Shown: positions 34,401-41,583 of the stretch, piece after piece
Layout of the letters: each line of letters starts with the position of its first letter
Position numbering within the stretch: the stretch's first letter is position 1
Assembly: GCF_051014685.1 (NCBI RefSeq)
Contig: NC_135051.1
Coordinates: 9,815,557-9,879,556 of the forward strand
Source of the DNA: Ptiloglossa arizonensis
Taxonomy: Eukaryota; Arthropoda; Insecta; Hymenoptera; Colletidae
Direction of reading: 5' to 3'
DNA: 64,000 nucleotides
Notes under the pieces: model-generated
Told to the model about the DNA's origin: nothing
What the model saw: the letters and a program-made list of their open reading frames with translations, nothing else
Databases searched by the model: none
Program-made: the position numbers and the translations under genes

Positions 34401-37131
34401 ACTCGAGTGTCTCTCTCCAGAGTCTAAAAGTACTTAGGACCTACGAGCTTTTTCGGGCGCTTTTTTACAGAGTTTCGAGTCTTTTTTATCGCTTGGTAGA
34501 CGTAAGACTTTTTACGCGCGTCTGCCGGTAGAAGAGGAGGAGCGAAACAGAAACGGTTGAACGGAAAGAGACGTGTCTCGACCCCTGGCGCGTGGAACTC
34601 GATCGCGATCGTTTTCACCGGTGCACCTCGAACAATCGCCTGGAAAATCACATCCCTTTTCTACCAAAGAGAATATTTATATTAGGAAAAGACGCGACCA
34701 ACTATTTAACACGATCGGTAAACGGAAGAATTTTCGAACACGCGCGGCGCTACCGTTCCGAGCTGAAAAGAACGGTCCTGGCTAGCCGAGTGTAAACCGA
34801 GGCCGGACGAGGAACTCCCTCGGGAACCGTTATAGTCGTGTACGACCAGCACCGGTGAAAAAGTTCGTTGAAAAAACGAGAGTTTCCAGTGAGTCGACGG
34901 GGGTCCAGGGAATCCAGTGTCAGTTTTCGAGCTCCTTGTCGTACGATCCAGCCAGTGAATTGAGAGCAGTTCGGGAAAATCATCGTTCCTTCCCTACGGA
35001 GATTAAAAAGAACCCGGCCTCGAGAGCACACGTACCGAATAATAGGCTTTTTATAATTTTTATATAATGTTCGATGGACGGACGATACGAGGGAGCCTCG
35101 CTATAGTCCTTAGCGTTTAGGGTCCTCCGCAGTGGCCTCGCGAGCCCTCCAACCCTCACCCTCGAATCCCCGAAGCGAGGACTGGTATCGAATTCCTTCG
35201 TTATTGCCAACGCGAACGCACAGTACGCATACATATACGTATACATACGAATATACATATAAATATATATAAATATATATTTATCATTGGTATAGAAGAA
35301 CGACGTGTATATCGACCTCCCCTACCCCCAACACCCCCCGCTCCCTGGAACCACTTAGAGGAGTGCACCGCGTCGGGACGAGACGGAAGCATCCCCTGAA
35401 ATTTACCTTCGATCGCGTACACACACAGAGAGTCGCTTCGAAGTTGGTCCACGAACGTCGAAGGAATCGCATCGAGAGAACGAGAGACAGAGAGAATAAG
35501 AGAGAGAGAGAGAGAGAGAAAGAGGGAGAAAGAGAATAGGGGCGATGGAACGATTCGAAGTAGAGTTTCAGGGTATACGTCCAGAGATCTTTTCTTAGTC
35601 GACGAAGAGCTCGGAGAGGTGCAAGATTTAGAGGCATTAGTGATTCTTTTTCTTTTTAAATCAAAATCTTTAGTATTACGTAGAGAGGACGAGATCGTAA
35701 ACTGTCGATTATATACTTACACGTACATATGTGTGTGTGTGTGTGTGTATTTATATTCTCTACGCGACTTTATCCAACATTTTTCTTTTCTATTTTATCG
35801 AGAAAACGTCGACGAAGGGTAGTTTCTCCTCGATCGATGGAATTCAGTGCAATAATTTTAAGGGAAACATTGTTATCGACACGATGCGAACAAAACCCGC
35901 GATTGTTTGTTGTTAATTGGCGAGAAAAGTATTTATATATCTGCGAGCAATTAATTTATAAGACCGATCGCTTAGATCCGCGGCCTACTCTGTCGAAATG
36001 ATTTTACCGTAGACTTTCGTTTGCGTCTTGGATTGTATAATTTTTAGCGACTTATGATACTCTTGTTCTTTACCTTTTACCTTTCACGTGTAACGATTTA
36101 TTACGATCGTATTGCAAACGATAAATAAAAGGGCACATCCTGACGAAAAAGAAAAAAAAGAACAAAGCGATTGTGAATTACGTGTCACACTTGGAAACAC
36201 CGAATGTTTAAACGTAAATGGCGCCATTCAGGGTAGGATCGTTTAAACGGGGTTACAAAATTATATCTCGGTTGCTCGTGGATGTGGAAAAAGAGTGCTT
36301 CGAAACAATTTTCTTCGAGCGATTCGTTCCGTATGAAAAAAAAAACCTATCGACGACCTGAAAATCTCGAAGGAAATTAATCTCGATAAAGGTTTTCTTC
36401 TAGATACTTCCGGATACAGCCGTTCGAGTGATCCACCCTGCGTATCCCTTTCCGAAAGTACGATCCCTCGAGGCTAAATGTGTGTTTCGTTTAAACAAAT
36501 TCGGTAGAGAAAATAAAATGCCTCCGAGGCTTCCTTCGCTCTGACGCGTCACCTCCGCATACTCATTTGCTCCTCATCAGCCCTTCACTGTTTTCATCCA
36601 ACGACTTTCTGTTTACCATTTATTTTGATTTCTTCCAAACCCGAAAACGACGAAACAGGAGATTCAGGCGAGCTGCACGGACGTGTGCGAGAGCTGCGAA
36701 AAGAAAGTGTATCCCCTCGAAAAGGTCGAGACGAATAACAAAATCTTTCACAAACAGTGCTTCCGGTGTCTGCAGTGCAATTGCGTGCTGAGGTAACGTT
36801 ATTAAAAAAACAAAACAAAAAGAAACACACACACACACAAAAGAAACCCACATCGATCGATCGATCGATCGATCAATCAATCAATCAATCGCTACCTATG
36901 ATCGGCAAATAAAAACGTTGACGCTTTTTCTCTCACTCCCCGTACAGGATGGACACGTTCACCTTAAATAACGGTAAACTCTACTGCATCCCGCACTTCA
37001 AGCAGCTGTTCATCACGAGGGGCAACTACGACGAGGGTTTCGGCGTGGATCCGCACAAGAACAAGTGGACAACGAGCACGAGCAACCCGACGAGTCCGTC
37101 GGCGATCGCGGTCTCGAACGGCGATCTCTGA
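5412..37131 (+). CDS. Two-LIM-domain EPLIN-like actin-associated protein (18 coding exons)
   Basis: Reassembled as join(5412..7475, 15245..15439, 16344..16454, 17694..17783, 18005..18091, 18848..18946, 21411..21506, 22464..22698, 24523..24685, 25487..25596, 26212..26387, 26847..27063, 27952..28073, 28190..28366, 31428..31745, 32001..32258, 36659..36792, 36948..37131), about 1,611 residues. Every junction has GT-AG ends and keeps one open frame. Two LIM domains have the full C-x2-C...H-x2-C / C-x2-C...C-x2-H ligand pattern. The second continues into GNYDEGFG, the tail typical of vertebrate EPLIN (LIMA1). EPLIN-family proteins bind and cross-link actin and act at cell junctions, so I infer a cytoskeletal role. 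The start at 5412 (ATAATGG, A at -3, G at +4) is preferred over the in-frame ATG at 5340, which would add 24 residues in a weaker context. Two to four of the short exons may be alternative. No transcript evidence was available. Confidence 0.85.
6171..6960 (+). repeat. Tandem 137-149-codon repeat inside LIM gene exon 1
   Basis: Unit 1 begins at 6171 ([11 protein letters not shown]) and unit 2 at 6582 ([11 protein letters not shown]). Matching landmarks run through both units in the same order, up to EW-x-x-PAK at 6483 and 6930. The offset grows from 411 to 447 bases, so unit 2 has gained about 12 codons between the landmarks. This is an in-frame duplication seen directly in the translation. 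Confidence 0.85.
7476..15244 (+). other. Large first coding intron of the LIM gene
   Basis: This stretch is bounded by the GTAAGT donor at 7476 and a GTAG acceptor ending at 15244. I find no supported exon inside. It holds a TTG/TTC tract (7659-7768), CGATAAAAAG repeats (9098-9213), a GGT tract near 10194-10220, two diverged 40-base repeats (about 10119 and 10296), and a TATAAATA at 13117 with no matching gene. The 10.3-12.5 kb part is GC-rich and has several long chance frames on both strands. An intronic promoter there cannot be excluded. Confidence 0.6.
7659..7768. repeat. TTG/TTC-rich imperfect microsatellite
   Basis: About 110 bases of GTTGTT and GTTCTT units end in a T-rich tail. They lie about 185 bases downstream of the exon 1 donor. 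Seen directly. Confidence 0.9.
15245..15439 (+). CDS. LIM gene exon 2: basic lysine-rich segment
   Basis: 65 codons in phase 0. The acceptor follows TTGTTTTGAACGTAG, immediately after an in-frame TAG, and the donor is GTAAGTGG. The product runs from SESREET through a Thr-rich part to a Lys-rich centre ([18 protein letters not shown]) and ends in EKENISV. The strong positive charge contrasts with the acidic first exon. The length is a multiple of three, so it could be skipped without a frameshift. Confidence 0.75.
16344..16454 (+). CDS. LIM gene exon 3: short phase-0 exon ending NVKSL
   Basis: 37 codons. The acceptor is a good pyrimidine tract (TTTCTCTGTTTTGTCAG) and the donor is GTAAGT. The frame starts [10 protein letters not shown] and ends NVNVKSL directly at the splice site. 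The same kind of ending recurs in exons 4 and 6. The length is a multiple of three. Confidence 0.75.
17694..17783 (+). CDS. LIM gene exon 4: short phase-0 exon ending VSIKQL
   Basis: 30 codons between TTGTGCATGCAG and GTAAGT. The frame starts [13 protein letters not shown] and ends GVSIKQL at the donor, parallel to exons 3 and 6. Codon use is that of the neighbouring exons. Frame-neutral. Confidence 0.75.
18005..18091 (+). CDS. LIM gene exon 5: short phase-0 exon, weak donor
   Basis: 29 codons. The acceptor tract TTTTGTTGTCACTAACAG is good, but the donor GTTTGT is below consensus. The product starts [15 protein letters not shown] and ends METEE. It lacks the VxxKxL ending of exons 3, 4 and 6. 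The weak donor makes optional inclusion plausible. Confidence 0.6.
18848..18946 (+). CDS. LIM gene exon 6: short phase-0 exon ending VSVKAL
   Basis: 33 codons after CCGACGATCGTAG, with donor GTAAGT. The product has [17 protein letters not shown] and ends FAGVSVKAL at the donor. Only phase 0 keeps it in frame with exon 5 and exon 7. The acceptor could shift by a few bases, so the first residues are less certain than the rest. Confidence 0.7.
19560..21410 (+). other. Intronic stretch with long pyrimidine tract
   Basis: No supported exon. A CT-rich tract of about 85 bases (20564-20650) is followed by AT-richer DNA. A donor-like CGAG/GTAAGC sits at 20513 after a moderately GC-rich stretch, so an untranslated first exon from an internal promoter is possible, but nothing else supports it. 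Confidence 0.4.
21411..21506 (+). CDS. LIM gene exon 7: [10 protein letters not shown] exon
   Basis: 32 codons between TTGTGTTTACAG and GTAAGC, phase 0 at both ends. It starts [13 protein letters not shown] and ends GKVQQQLNA. Joined to a preceding VxxKxL ending it forms the same kind of motif as [13 protein letters not shown] in exon 9. This suggests it is the common partner of exons 3, 4 and 6. Confidence 0.8.
22034..22149 (-). other. Long imperfect hairpin in intron 7, possible RNA gene
   Basis: Arms 22034-22063 and 22120-22149 are inverted copies matching at 27 of 30 positions. An inner CCCCAC/GTGGGG stem lies at 22070-22075 and 22102-22107, and the loop is about 26 bases. Two of the three mismatches become G-U pairs if the minus strand is transcribed, leaving one U-U mismatch. 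The size fits a microRNA precursor or a very small inverted-repeat element. I recognise no known mature sequence and no clear target-site duplication. Confidence 0.45.
22464..22698 (+). CDS. LIM gene exon 8: first LIM domain
   Basis: The acceptor GACAGCAG precedes GTGGGTCAG and the donor GTAAGT starts at 22699, leaving phase 1. One complete LIM domain is visible: CRSCGK, then [11 protein letters not shown] and, at the second finger, [10 protein letters not shown]. All eight zinc ligands (seven Cys, one His at the fourth knuckle position plus the His of WHKNC replacing a Cys) follow the LIM spacing. It resembles the EPLIN-type domain, as the second one does. LIM domains bind protein partners through two zinc fingers. 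Confidence 0.9.
24523..24685 (+). CDS. LIM gene exon 9: [10 protein letters not shown] segment
   Basis: Enters with two bases (CC) after TTCGTTCCAG and leaves with two (AA) before GTGAGT. It encodes [20 protein letters not shown], then [14 protein letters not shown] and [12 protein letters not shown]. The VKSRFQVFE motif is the fullest copy of the recurrent K/R-x-x-F-E element. The frame joins the LIM exon and the next exon without a stop. Confidence 0.85.
25487..25596 (+). CDS. LIM gene exon 10: [11 protein letters not shown] and acidic run
   Basis: Acceptor CCTTTTGTCCAG and donor GTGAGG, entering and leaving at phases 2 and 1. The alternative CAG ten bases inside brings an early stop, so the upstream one is chosen. 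The product continues SKLAK into [17 protein letters not shown] and then a Glu/Thr-rich acidic run. Confidence 0.85.
26212..26387 (+). CDS. LIM gene exon 11: [17 protein letters not shown]
   Basis: Acceptor TTTTGTGCGTTGCAG and donor GTAACG. The encoded segment is basic and helical: [27 protein letters not shown], then [17 protein letters not shown]. It is likely a charged coiled helix. The end is phase 0. Confidence 0.85.
26847..27063 (+). CDS. LIM gene exon 12: [10 protein letters not shown] segment
   Basis: Acceptor TTTCTGTCGCAG, donor GTGCG. The product runs from [20 protein letters not shown] through [20 protein letters not shown] to an acidic [12 protein letters not shown]. It carries the K-x-R-F-E element. 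Leaves in phase 1. Confidence 0.85.
27952..28073 (+). CDS. LIM gene exon 13: [13 protein letters not shown] and proline-rich tail
   Basis: Acceptor TCGCTGCGCAG and donor GTAAGT. After completing a Gly codon it encodes [17 protein letters not shown] and a proline-rich [16 protein letters not shown]. The end is phase 0. Confidence 0.85.
28190..28366 (+). CDS. LIM gene exon 14: [13 protein letters not shown] segment
   Basis: 59 codons after TACGAACAAG, with the below-consensus donor AAG/GTTCGC. It encodes [19 protein letters not shown], then [20 protein letters not shown] and [13 protein letters not shown]. The read-through frame stops soon after (28424), so the splice is needed. Exon 15 uses the same unusual donor class. 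The acceptor lacks a strong pyrimidine tract. Confidence 0.75.
29731..29820. repeat. GC-rich decamer minisatellite (GCNCGGCGCG)n
   Basis: Nine ten-base units in register, drifting from GCTCGGCGCG through GCACGGCGCG to GCGCGGTGCG, read directly. The array sits just upstream of the candidate internal first exon and forms a local CpG peak. Confidence 0.9.
29838..30060 (+). promoter_or_regulatory. Candidate internal promoter and untranslated first exon
   Basis: A strong donor, CGCAA/GTGAGT, at 30061 has no coding frame before it that fits the gene. It follows a CpG-dense stretch. The next acceptor on the strand (TTTCGACAG at 31427) is followed at once by ATG, which would start a shorter protein [13 protein letters not shown]. 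The transcription start cannot be placed. The idea rests on position and splice consensus. Confidence 0.35.
30500..30610. repeat. (TCC)n microsatellite
   Basis: An almost pure run of TCC triplets to about 30540, then an imperfect run to 30610. It gives long poly-Leu, poly-Ser or poly-Glu chance frames on both strands. Confidence 0.95.
31428..31745 (+). CDS. LIM gene exon 15: begins at an ATG, acidic C-terminal half
   Basis: 106 codons, phase 0 at both ends, donor AAG/GTTCGT. It encodes [20 protein letters not shown], then [28 protein letters not shown] and a long Glu/Asp run ending in [10 protein letters not shown]. The ATG directly after the acceptor could serve as start codon of a short isoform. 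Confidence 0.85.
32001..32258 (+). CDS. LIM gene exon 16: two K/R-x-x-F-E motifs
   Basis: 86 codons between GCGTTTTCAG and GTGAGT. It encodes [30 protein letters not shown], then [15 protein letters not shown] and a basic end KVKVNRFV. Reading past the donor gives five codons (VSTLS) and a stop, so intron retention would end the protein here. Confidence 0.85.
32417..32497. repeat. Inverted repeat (11-bp arms) in intron 16
   Basis: CTCAAGGCCAC at 32417-32427 and its exact reverse complement at 32487-32497, with C-rich and G-rich inner parts that can extend the stem. Seen directly. Confidence 0.8.
35474..35536. repeat. AG-rich microsatellite
   Basis: Imperfect GAGA tract with a pure (AG)n core near 35501-35519. 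Confidence 0.9.
35728..35749. repeat. (TG)n microsatellite
   Basis: About ten TG units read directly, flanked by AT-rich DNA. Confidence 0.9.
36124..36129 (+). other. Candidate poly(A) signal AATAAA
   Basis: Canonical hexamer within ATAAATAAAAG, 530 bases before the penultimate LIM exon. It would end the proposed transcript that retains intron 16. Confidence 0.4.
36659..36792 (+). CDS. LIM gene exon 17: second LIM domain, first part
   Basis: Acceptor ACGAAACAG, donor GTAACG, leaving in phase 2. It encodes the first zinc finger and the start of the second: [33 protein letters not shown]. The spacing is that of a LIM domain. Confidence 0.9.
36852..36890. repeat. (ATCG)n/(ATCA)n microsatellite
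   Basis: Five CGAT units pass directly into four CAAT units. They lie in the 155-base intron that splits the second LIM domain. Confidence 0.9.
36948..37131 (+). CDS. LIM gene exon 18: end of second LIM domain and C terminus
   Basis: Acceptor CCCCGTACAG. It completes the LIM domain ([12 protein letters not shown]) and continues [19 protein letters not shown], closely matching the segment after the LIM domain in vertebrate EPLIN. It then ends in a Ser/Thr-rich tail (SNGDL) and a TGA at 37129-37131. Confidence 0.92.
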
Positions 37132-37690
37132 TTCCGCGCGGTACCCGCGTCGCGATTAGGAGACGAGAGAAACAAACACCGCGCCCCAGCCGGCATGTAA
37201 ATTCGTAACGAGCGAGAATGGAAATCGGTCGGGGATCCCGAGGAATAGACCCACGGAAAATTACTTTACTAGTTCTCCAAAGACGATATCGTTCCCGGGC
37301 CAAATTGCGAATCGATCGATTGGACAAAAAATTGCGAATCGTTCCGAACATCGTCTCGATTGCTAAACGGGATCGCGTGTACGACATCGGTAAACGAGAA
37401 ACAAAAAAAAAGAACAGTCTCTCGCGACCCCAAGGACCTCGGTTTTTTCGTCCTGCTCCTTGCTGTCCTCTCATTCTTAAGTATTTTATTTTTTACCTCT
37501 AGACCCTATTGCCAATGCCCTATTATAAATTTCGCTTAAATATTTGTTATAATTATTATTATTACTATTATTATTATTATTATTATTATTATTTTTTACT
37601 TGTATAACTCTTGGTATTATTTTATTATATGTGTTGTATAATACAGAATTTCAATGCGCTTTATAAATCCCCTGTGTGCAGTGATTATTG
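37132..37690 (+). other. 3' UTR of the LIM gene
   Basis: No frame follows the TGA. The region turns AT-rich, with an ATT run at 37550-37600. Variant poly(A) signals AATACA (37640) and TATAAA (37662) precede GT-rich sequence (CCTGTGTGCAGTG), but no canonical AATAAA is present. The end point is approximate. Confidence 0.5.
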
Positions 37691-37789
37691 ATCCCTGTTG
37701 TACGGACGAACCTGATGCAACAATAATCAAGGTACATGTTTACTTTTTGTCATGTGAATTTCATTGGTACGACGACGTACGTACGTTTC

Positions 37790-38299
37790 TGTGTCGGATA
37801 TGAATTGCTCGTTATCTTTCGTAGCTCTGGCGATTAACTCGGTGAGTATCCGAAGATGGCGGGATCGTCGCATCTACGCGTGGCTGCGCAGACCACGTGC
37901 ACTCGTGCACGATAGGTATTCGTCGTTTTTTCCTTCTATTTATCGTTATCGGTGACTCGCGAATATCGTCGCGCGACGAAATTTGAAAATTCGTTCCAAT
38001 TTCGTCATCGAGTCGTCTCGGTAGCCGAGTTCGTCACCGTTTTAAATACAACGAGCCACTGGTCGTCGTCTTATCCAACATTCCTAGTAACAAATTGCTA
38101 GTGACATTCGTCCCGCTGCGCCTCGCCGCGAAATTGGCAACGCCTTTGAGAATTTTTCCATTATCGACGAGTAAACGGTAAGTACTCGCCTCGAAACTTG
38201 GGAAAAAATCCTTTGCGACGATCACACTATACTTTTGTACAATTATAGCGACGATAGTACCTTTCTACTCACTCCTGTGTATCCCGATCGATGTTTCAG
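37790..38299 (+). promoter_or_regulatory. cutC 5' region with two possible first exons
   Basis: Two donors precede the coding exon: TCG/GTGAGT at 37842 and ACG/GTAAGT at 38178. Both could splice to the acceptor GATGTTTCAG ending at 38299. With the first, an in-frame ATG at 37800 would add 14 residues (MNCSLSFVALAINS). With the second, the leader is non-coding. No TATA box was seen. Confidence 0.45.
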
Positions 38300-39016
38300 A
38301 TGGAAATCTGCGTCGATCGTCTGGAATCGGCGAGGAACGCGATCGAGGGTGGTGCAACGAGGCTCGAAGTCTGCTCGGCTCTCACCGAGGGCGGTTTAAC
38401 ACCCAGCCCCGGTCTCGTGAAGAAAATCAAAAGTTTCTCGCCCATTCCCCTCTACGTCATGCTTCGATCGCGATCCGGTGACTTTGTCTACGCGAGAGAG
38501 GACATGGACGTGATGCTGCACGATCTGAGGATCCTCAAGGATCACGGTGCGGATGGTTTCGTCTTTGGAGCGTTGACATCTAGCAACCGGATCAACGTAG
38601 AATTCTGCAGAGACGTACTATCCGCGGCCAGCCCTCTGCCAGTCACCTTCCATCGAGCTTTCGACGAGATCGACGACCCCTTGCAGTCCCTGGAGACCTT
38701 GATAGAACTCGGATTCGAGAGAATCCTAACTTCGGGTCAGAGAGACACTGCCGAAGAAGGATTAGAGTTGATCAGGAGTTTGGTTCAGAGAGCTCAAGGA
38801 AGAATTATCGTCGTGCCAGGTTCTGGAATAACCAAGGACAATATTGTAAAGGTAAAGAGGGTATCCAGAGCGAAGGAGTTCCACGCGTCCGCTAAGAAGA
38901 TGGTCTCCGGCGGAGGCAACGCGGTCAAAATTGGATCCAGCAAGGAGATTGGTGCGACGGTGACCGACTGCGAATTGGTCCGTGAATTGGTCGAACTAGT
39001 CGCGAACCGATCGTAA
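38300..39016 (+). CDS. cutC: Copper homeostasis protein CutC homolog
   Basis: 238 residues, a single uninterrupted coding exon starting MEICVDRLESARNAIEGG. CutC hallmarks appear in order: LEVCSALTEGGLTPSPG, then GADGFVFGALT, LPVTFHRAFDEIDDP, FERILTSGQ and IIVVPGSGIT. CutC is a TIM-barrel protein first linked to copper tolerance in E. coli. The human protein binds Cu(I), but the exact reaction is unsettled. The length fits bacterial and animal CutC (about 240-270). The ATG lies directly after a splice acceptor (TTTCAG), so an upstream exon exists and might add an N-terminal extension. The C-terminal part after KVKRVSRAKEFHASAKK diverges more from the family than the core does. An AATAAA at 39298 is a possible 3' end. 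Confidence 0.92.
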   Translation: MEICVDRLESARNAIEGGATRLEVCSALTEGGLTPSPGLVKKIKSFSPIPLYVMLRSRSGDFVYAREDMDVMLHDLRILKDHGADGFVFGALTSSNRINVEFCRDVLSAASPLPVTFHRAFDEIDDPLQSLETLIELGFERILTSGQRDTAEEGLELIRSLVQRAQGRIIVVPGSGITKDNIVKVKRVSRAKEFHASAKKMVSGGGNAVKIGSSKEIGATVTDCELVRELVELVANRS

Positions 39017-39307
39017 TGGCGGGACACGTAACATTTCGTAACGCGTCTCGTAACATTTCCATATCGATATCGATTATCCGAAATACATTTTCTACGATCG
39101 ATACCCGTGTACGTGTGTTTTTCGCTGGAAGAAAGTGAACGAGATTAAAAAGGAGGACGACGTTAATTCGCATCCGAGGTAGCCGCTATTCGTTAAACAC
39201 TGCAAGGTTGATTTCTAAATTATTTTCCGGATCGATTAGACTCGTCGATGTAATCGAATTGTCAACAGCGCTTCCGAGTAAGGAAGACGAGGAAGAAAAT
39301 AAAAAAG

Positions 39308-39842
39308 TTAAGTAATACCCTGTCCCTGATTCTTGCAATACGTCGTCAATTTACAAACGTCATTATCGTGTTTTGCAGAATATTGCGAATAATCTAGATC
39401 CACCGAGTCGTTCGATCGATCAAGAAGCAAGTAATTGTTGCACCTGCGGGTGAATTCGTCGAGGTGACGGCAGAGGCAGGGGAGGAAACGTCGTTCGACG
39501 CAAACCGTCGACGATTTTTCAACAATTTTTTTGCTCTCCTGGCACGTCGATCGGACGCATTCTCGTTGGACAATTTTAATAGAAAATTGTGAAGAAAGTA
39601 ATGTAAACAGGGTGCACGAATGAGCGTTCCCTGGCGCCGATAACGAGGTAGCGACCATTACCGACTTTGCGAGGAGATCTCCCGACGAATCTTGTTTCGC
39701 GAACGGGAAATCGTACCCGTTGCGTATCGTTACCGTCCTCGATTTCGCGCGAGTCGGAAACAATTTTAATACACACGAGTAAGGGCCACGCAACCAAACA
39801 ATGACTCACCTTTCGATTTATCGTTTTACGCAACACTGTCAT
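39308..39842 (-). CDS. Predicted small secreted cysteine-rich protein (two exons)
   Basis: Model: complement of join(39308..39561, 39734..39842), 120 residues. Exon 1 starts ATG at 39842 and encodes a basic start (MTVLRKTINRK) and a hydrophobic stretch (CLVAWPLLVCIKIVS) fitting a signal peptide. It ends at the donor GACG/GTAACG. The 172-base intron ends in a pyrimidine-rich tract and CGAG. Exon 2 carries eight cysteines spaced C-x4-C-x13-C-x7-C-x1-C-x9-C-x28-C-x5-C and ends NQGQGIT-stop. A TATAAAAA box lies about 93 bases upstream of the ATG. An alternative is the stronger donor RK/GTGAGT at 39809 with the CAG acceptor before ESKKIVEK, which is also in frame but drops the hydrophobic stretch. 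I do not recognise the family. It could be a peptide hormone, an inhibitor or another secreted factor. The gene is convergent with cutC, 291 bases away. Confidence 0.5.
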
Positions 39843-39934
39843 TATTTTTATCGCAAGCTGTGAAATCTATAATTACGTTACTCTCGAAAAAAAAACGGAA
39901 AAAAGTGATAAAACGTTGCTCGGTTCGCGGGCGG

Positions 39935-39942
39935 TTTTTATA
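39935..39942 (-). promoter_or_regulatory. TATA box of the cysteine-rich gene
   Basis: The minus strand reads ATCTATAAAAACCGCCC. A TATA box here predicts a start near 39910 and a leader of about 70 bases before the ATG at 39842. Few other perfect TATA boxes in the window have a plausible gene at this distance. Confidence 0.5.
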
Positions 39943-39949
39943 GATCGCG

Positions 39950-41580
39950 ATTAACATATAGAGCGCGATCGAGTGTTGATCGTCGGTCGACACGCGTGCA
40001 ATAACTGTTGTCCGAGGCTTTCCCCTAACTGCGATCGCTCCGTAACCAACGGAACTCCGAATCTCCCGAGTCATTATTAGCCGAGGGTAATGGTCGCGGC
40101 TAACGAAGATTTCTCGAGATCGAGATACCAGGGAAATCCGAAAATGGGACCAAGAGAAAATTAATTAACGGCATTAGAAACTTCCAATAGTCGTACAAAG
40201 TTAAATAACGGCGGAGAAATTGGCAAATAACTGGTAAGAAGAGCCGCTCGACGTATCGAAAATATTTGTTCGCGATACGATTTCCTGATTCGAGCAGTCG
40301 CAATATCGCCATAAATACGCGGGGAATGCAAATGCAACCTTCTGCGTTTATGCCAATGAGACCGACAGATACCATTATCGTTCGCGTTCAAATCGTAATG
40401 GCTTCACGGTACGTGTACGTAGATGGAATCCGTGTTACGTGCTAGAAATTATACATGAGACGAGATTGCCTATTCCGTGCCGCCGCGGAGAATAGAGAAC
40501 AATCGCTCGATGATTCAGAACCGATGAAATTATCCCGCGAGCGTACCGAAGGCCCTTTTTCATCGGTAATAGAATCTCGAGTATCGTCGAATACCTTCCG
40601 ATCGCGATCGCTCCGACCGATTCAGCCTTTAAGGCCGAAACGAGCACGCGAACCGCGCACGAGGTTCGCGACCGATTTCGAGTCGCGCACGCTTGCGCAA
40701 TCTCCGGGCAGAACGGGCCCTAACGCGCGGAAGGTGACGGGATTGCACTTTCGATTTGCAACGCGCCGTGCCGCGAGGAAAAGTGCGTGCTCGCACGCGC
40801 GCGCGCGCGCGATCTCCTCCGATCGAGAGCCGCACACTGGTACGCGCGTAGAGGGAATTTTTCGAAATTTTCATCTCCCTTCGATTGGTCGAGGCTCGTT
40901 CCCGGTGCTCGAAAGTCGAACGCAAGCATCGTTGCGATTCGACCATCGAGGAAACTCGGTCGAGCGAACCGCTCGCGCGTAGAAAGGATAAAGGAATAAA
41001 ACACGACGGAATCTGGCAAGGATCGAGGATGTCGTAGTGCTCCTACCAAGGCTGCCAACCACGTCGGCGCCCGTGACAACGCTGACCGACGGAGAGTACG
41101 TATTTTGTGTTGCATACTCCTGCAAGGTGGGTCGGCCCAGCGCAGCGGTTTTCAATCGAGTTCCGTGACCCCTTTCCACAACGGAACGGAACGGAACGGA
41201 ACGGAACGTTCGAGTGGGAATCGATGTTCGATAATTGCATTCCTCGGTCGTTTCGAACTCGTCGAGACCGGTACAGGCTCGTACGAATTCGAATCGAGGA
41301 TCGGAGTCGAGTCTCGGTAAAGGTTAACTAGACGTTCGATGAGAAATATTCGAGCTCGAGGGCTGAAAACTACGTTGGTAAATCGGTGTCTCGACGCGTA
41401 AAAAGTTTCACGCGCTGCGAGCCGTCGAGTTATCGAGCCAACGAATGGATAAATCGGCCGAGCGGAGTCTCCTCTCCCCGCCTCGGGTACCGGTCGAGGC
41501 TCCGAACGGAGAACCGCTGAGGTAGAGTGTGTCGGTGCGTGGTCGCGCGGGGCTGCGCGTTATTGCTCAACCGGCCTCGT
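39950..41580. other. Intergenic, increasingly CpG-rich
   Basis: No supported exon. It contains a (CG)n run at 40798-40811, a palindromic TTGCGCAA at about 40694, and a GGAAC pentamer array (41180-41208). CpG density rises toward the candidate promoter at 41.58 kb. Confidence 0.5.
41180..41208. repeat. (GGAAC)n microsatellite
   Basis: Five to six copies read directly. The complementary form (CGTTC)n occurs at 48195-48219. Confidence 0.9.
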
Positions 41581-41583
41581 AGC

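Larger units (their letters stand above)
32259..36150 (+). other. Intron 16, possibly also a long alternative 3' UTR
   Basis: If not spliced, the frame stops at 32276 and a canonical AATAAA occurs at 36124-36129. Between them lies UTR-like sequence: T-rich and AT-rich patches, TG runs (32730-32800, 35728-35749), an AG run (35474-35536) and three CTGACCCC copies near 34352-34374. No coding exon was found. A transcript ending here would lack the second LIM domain. This is inferred. Confidence 0.4.
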
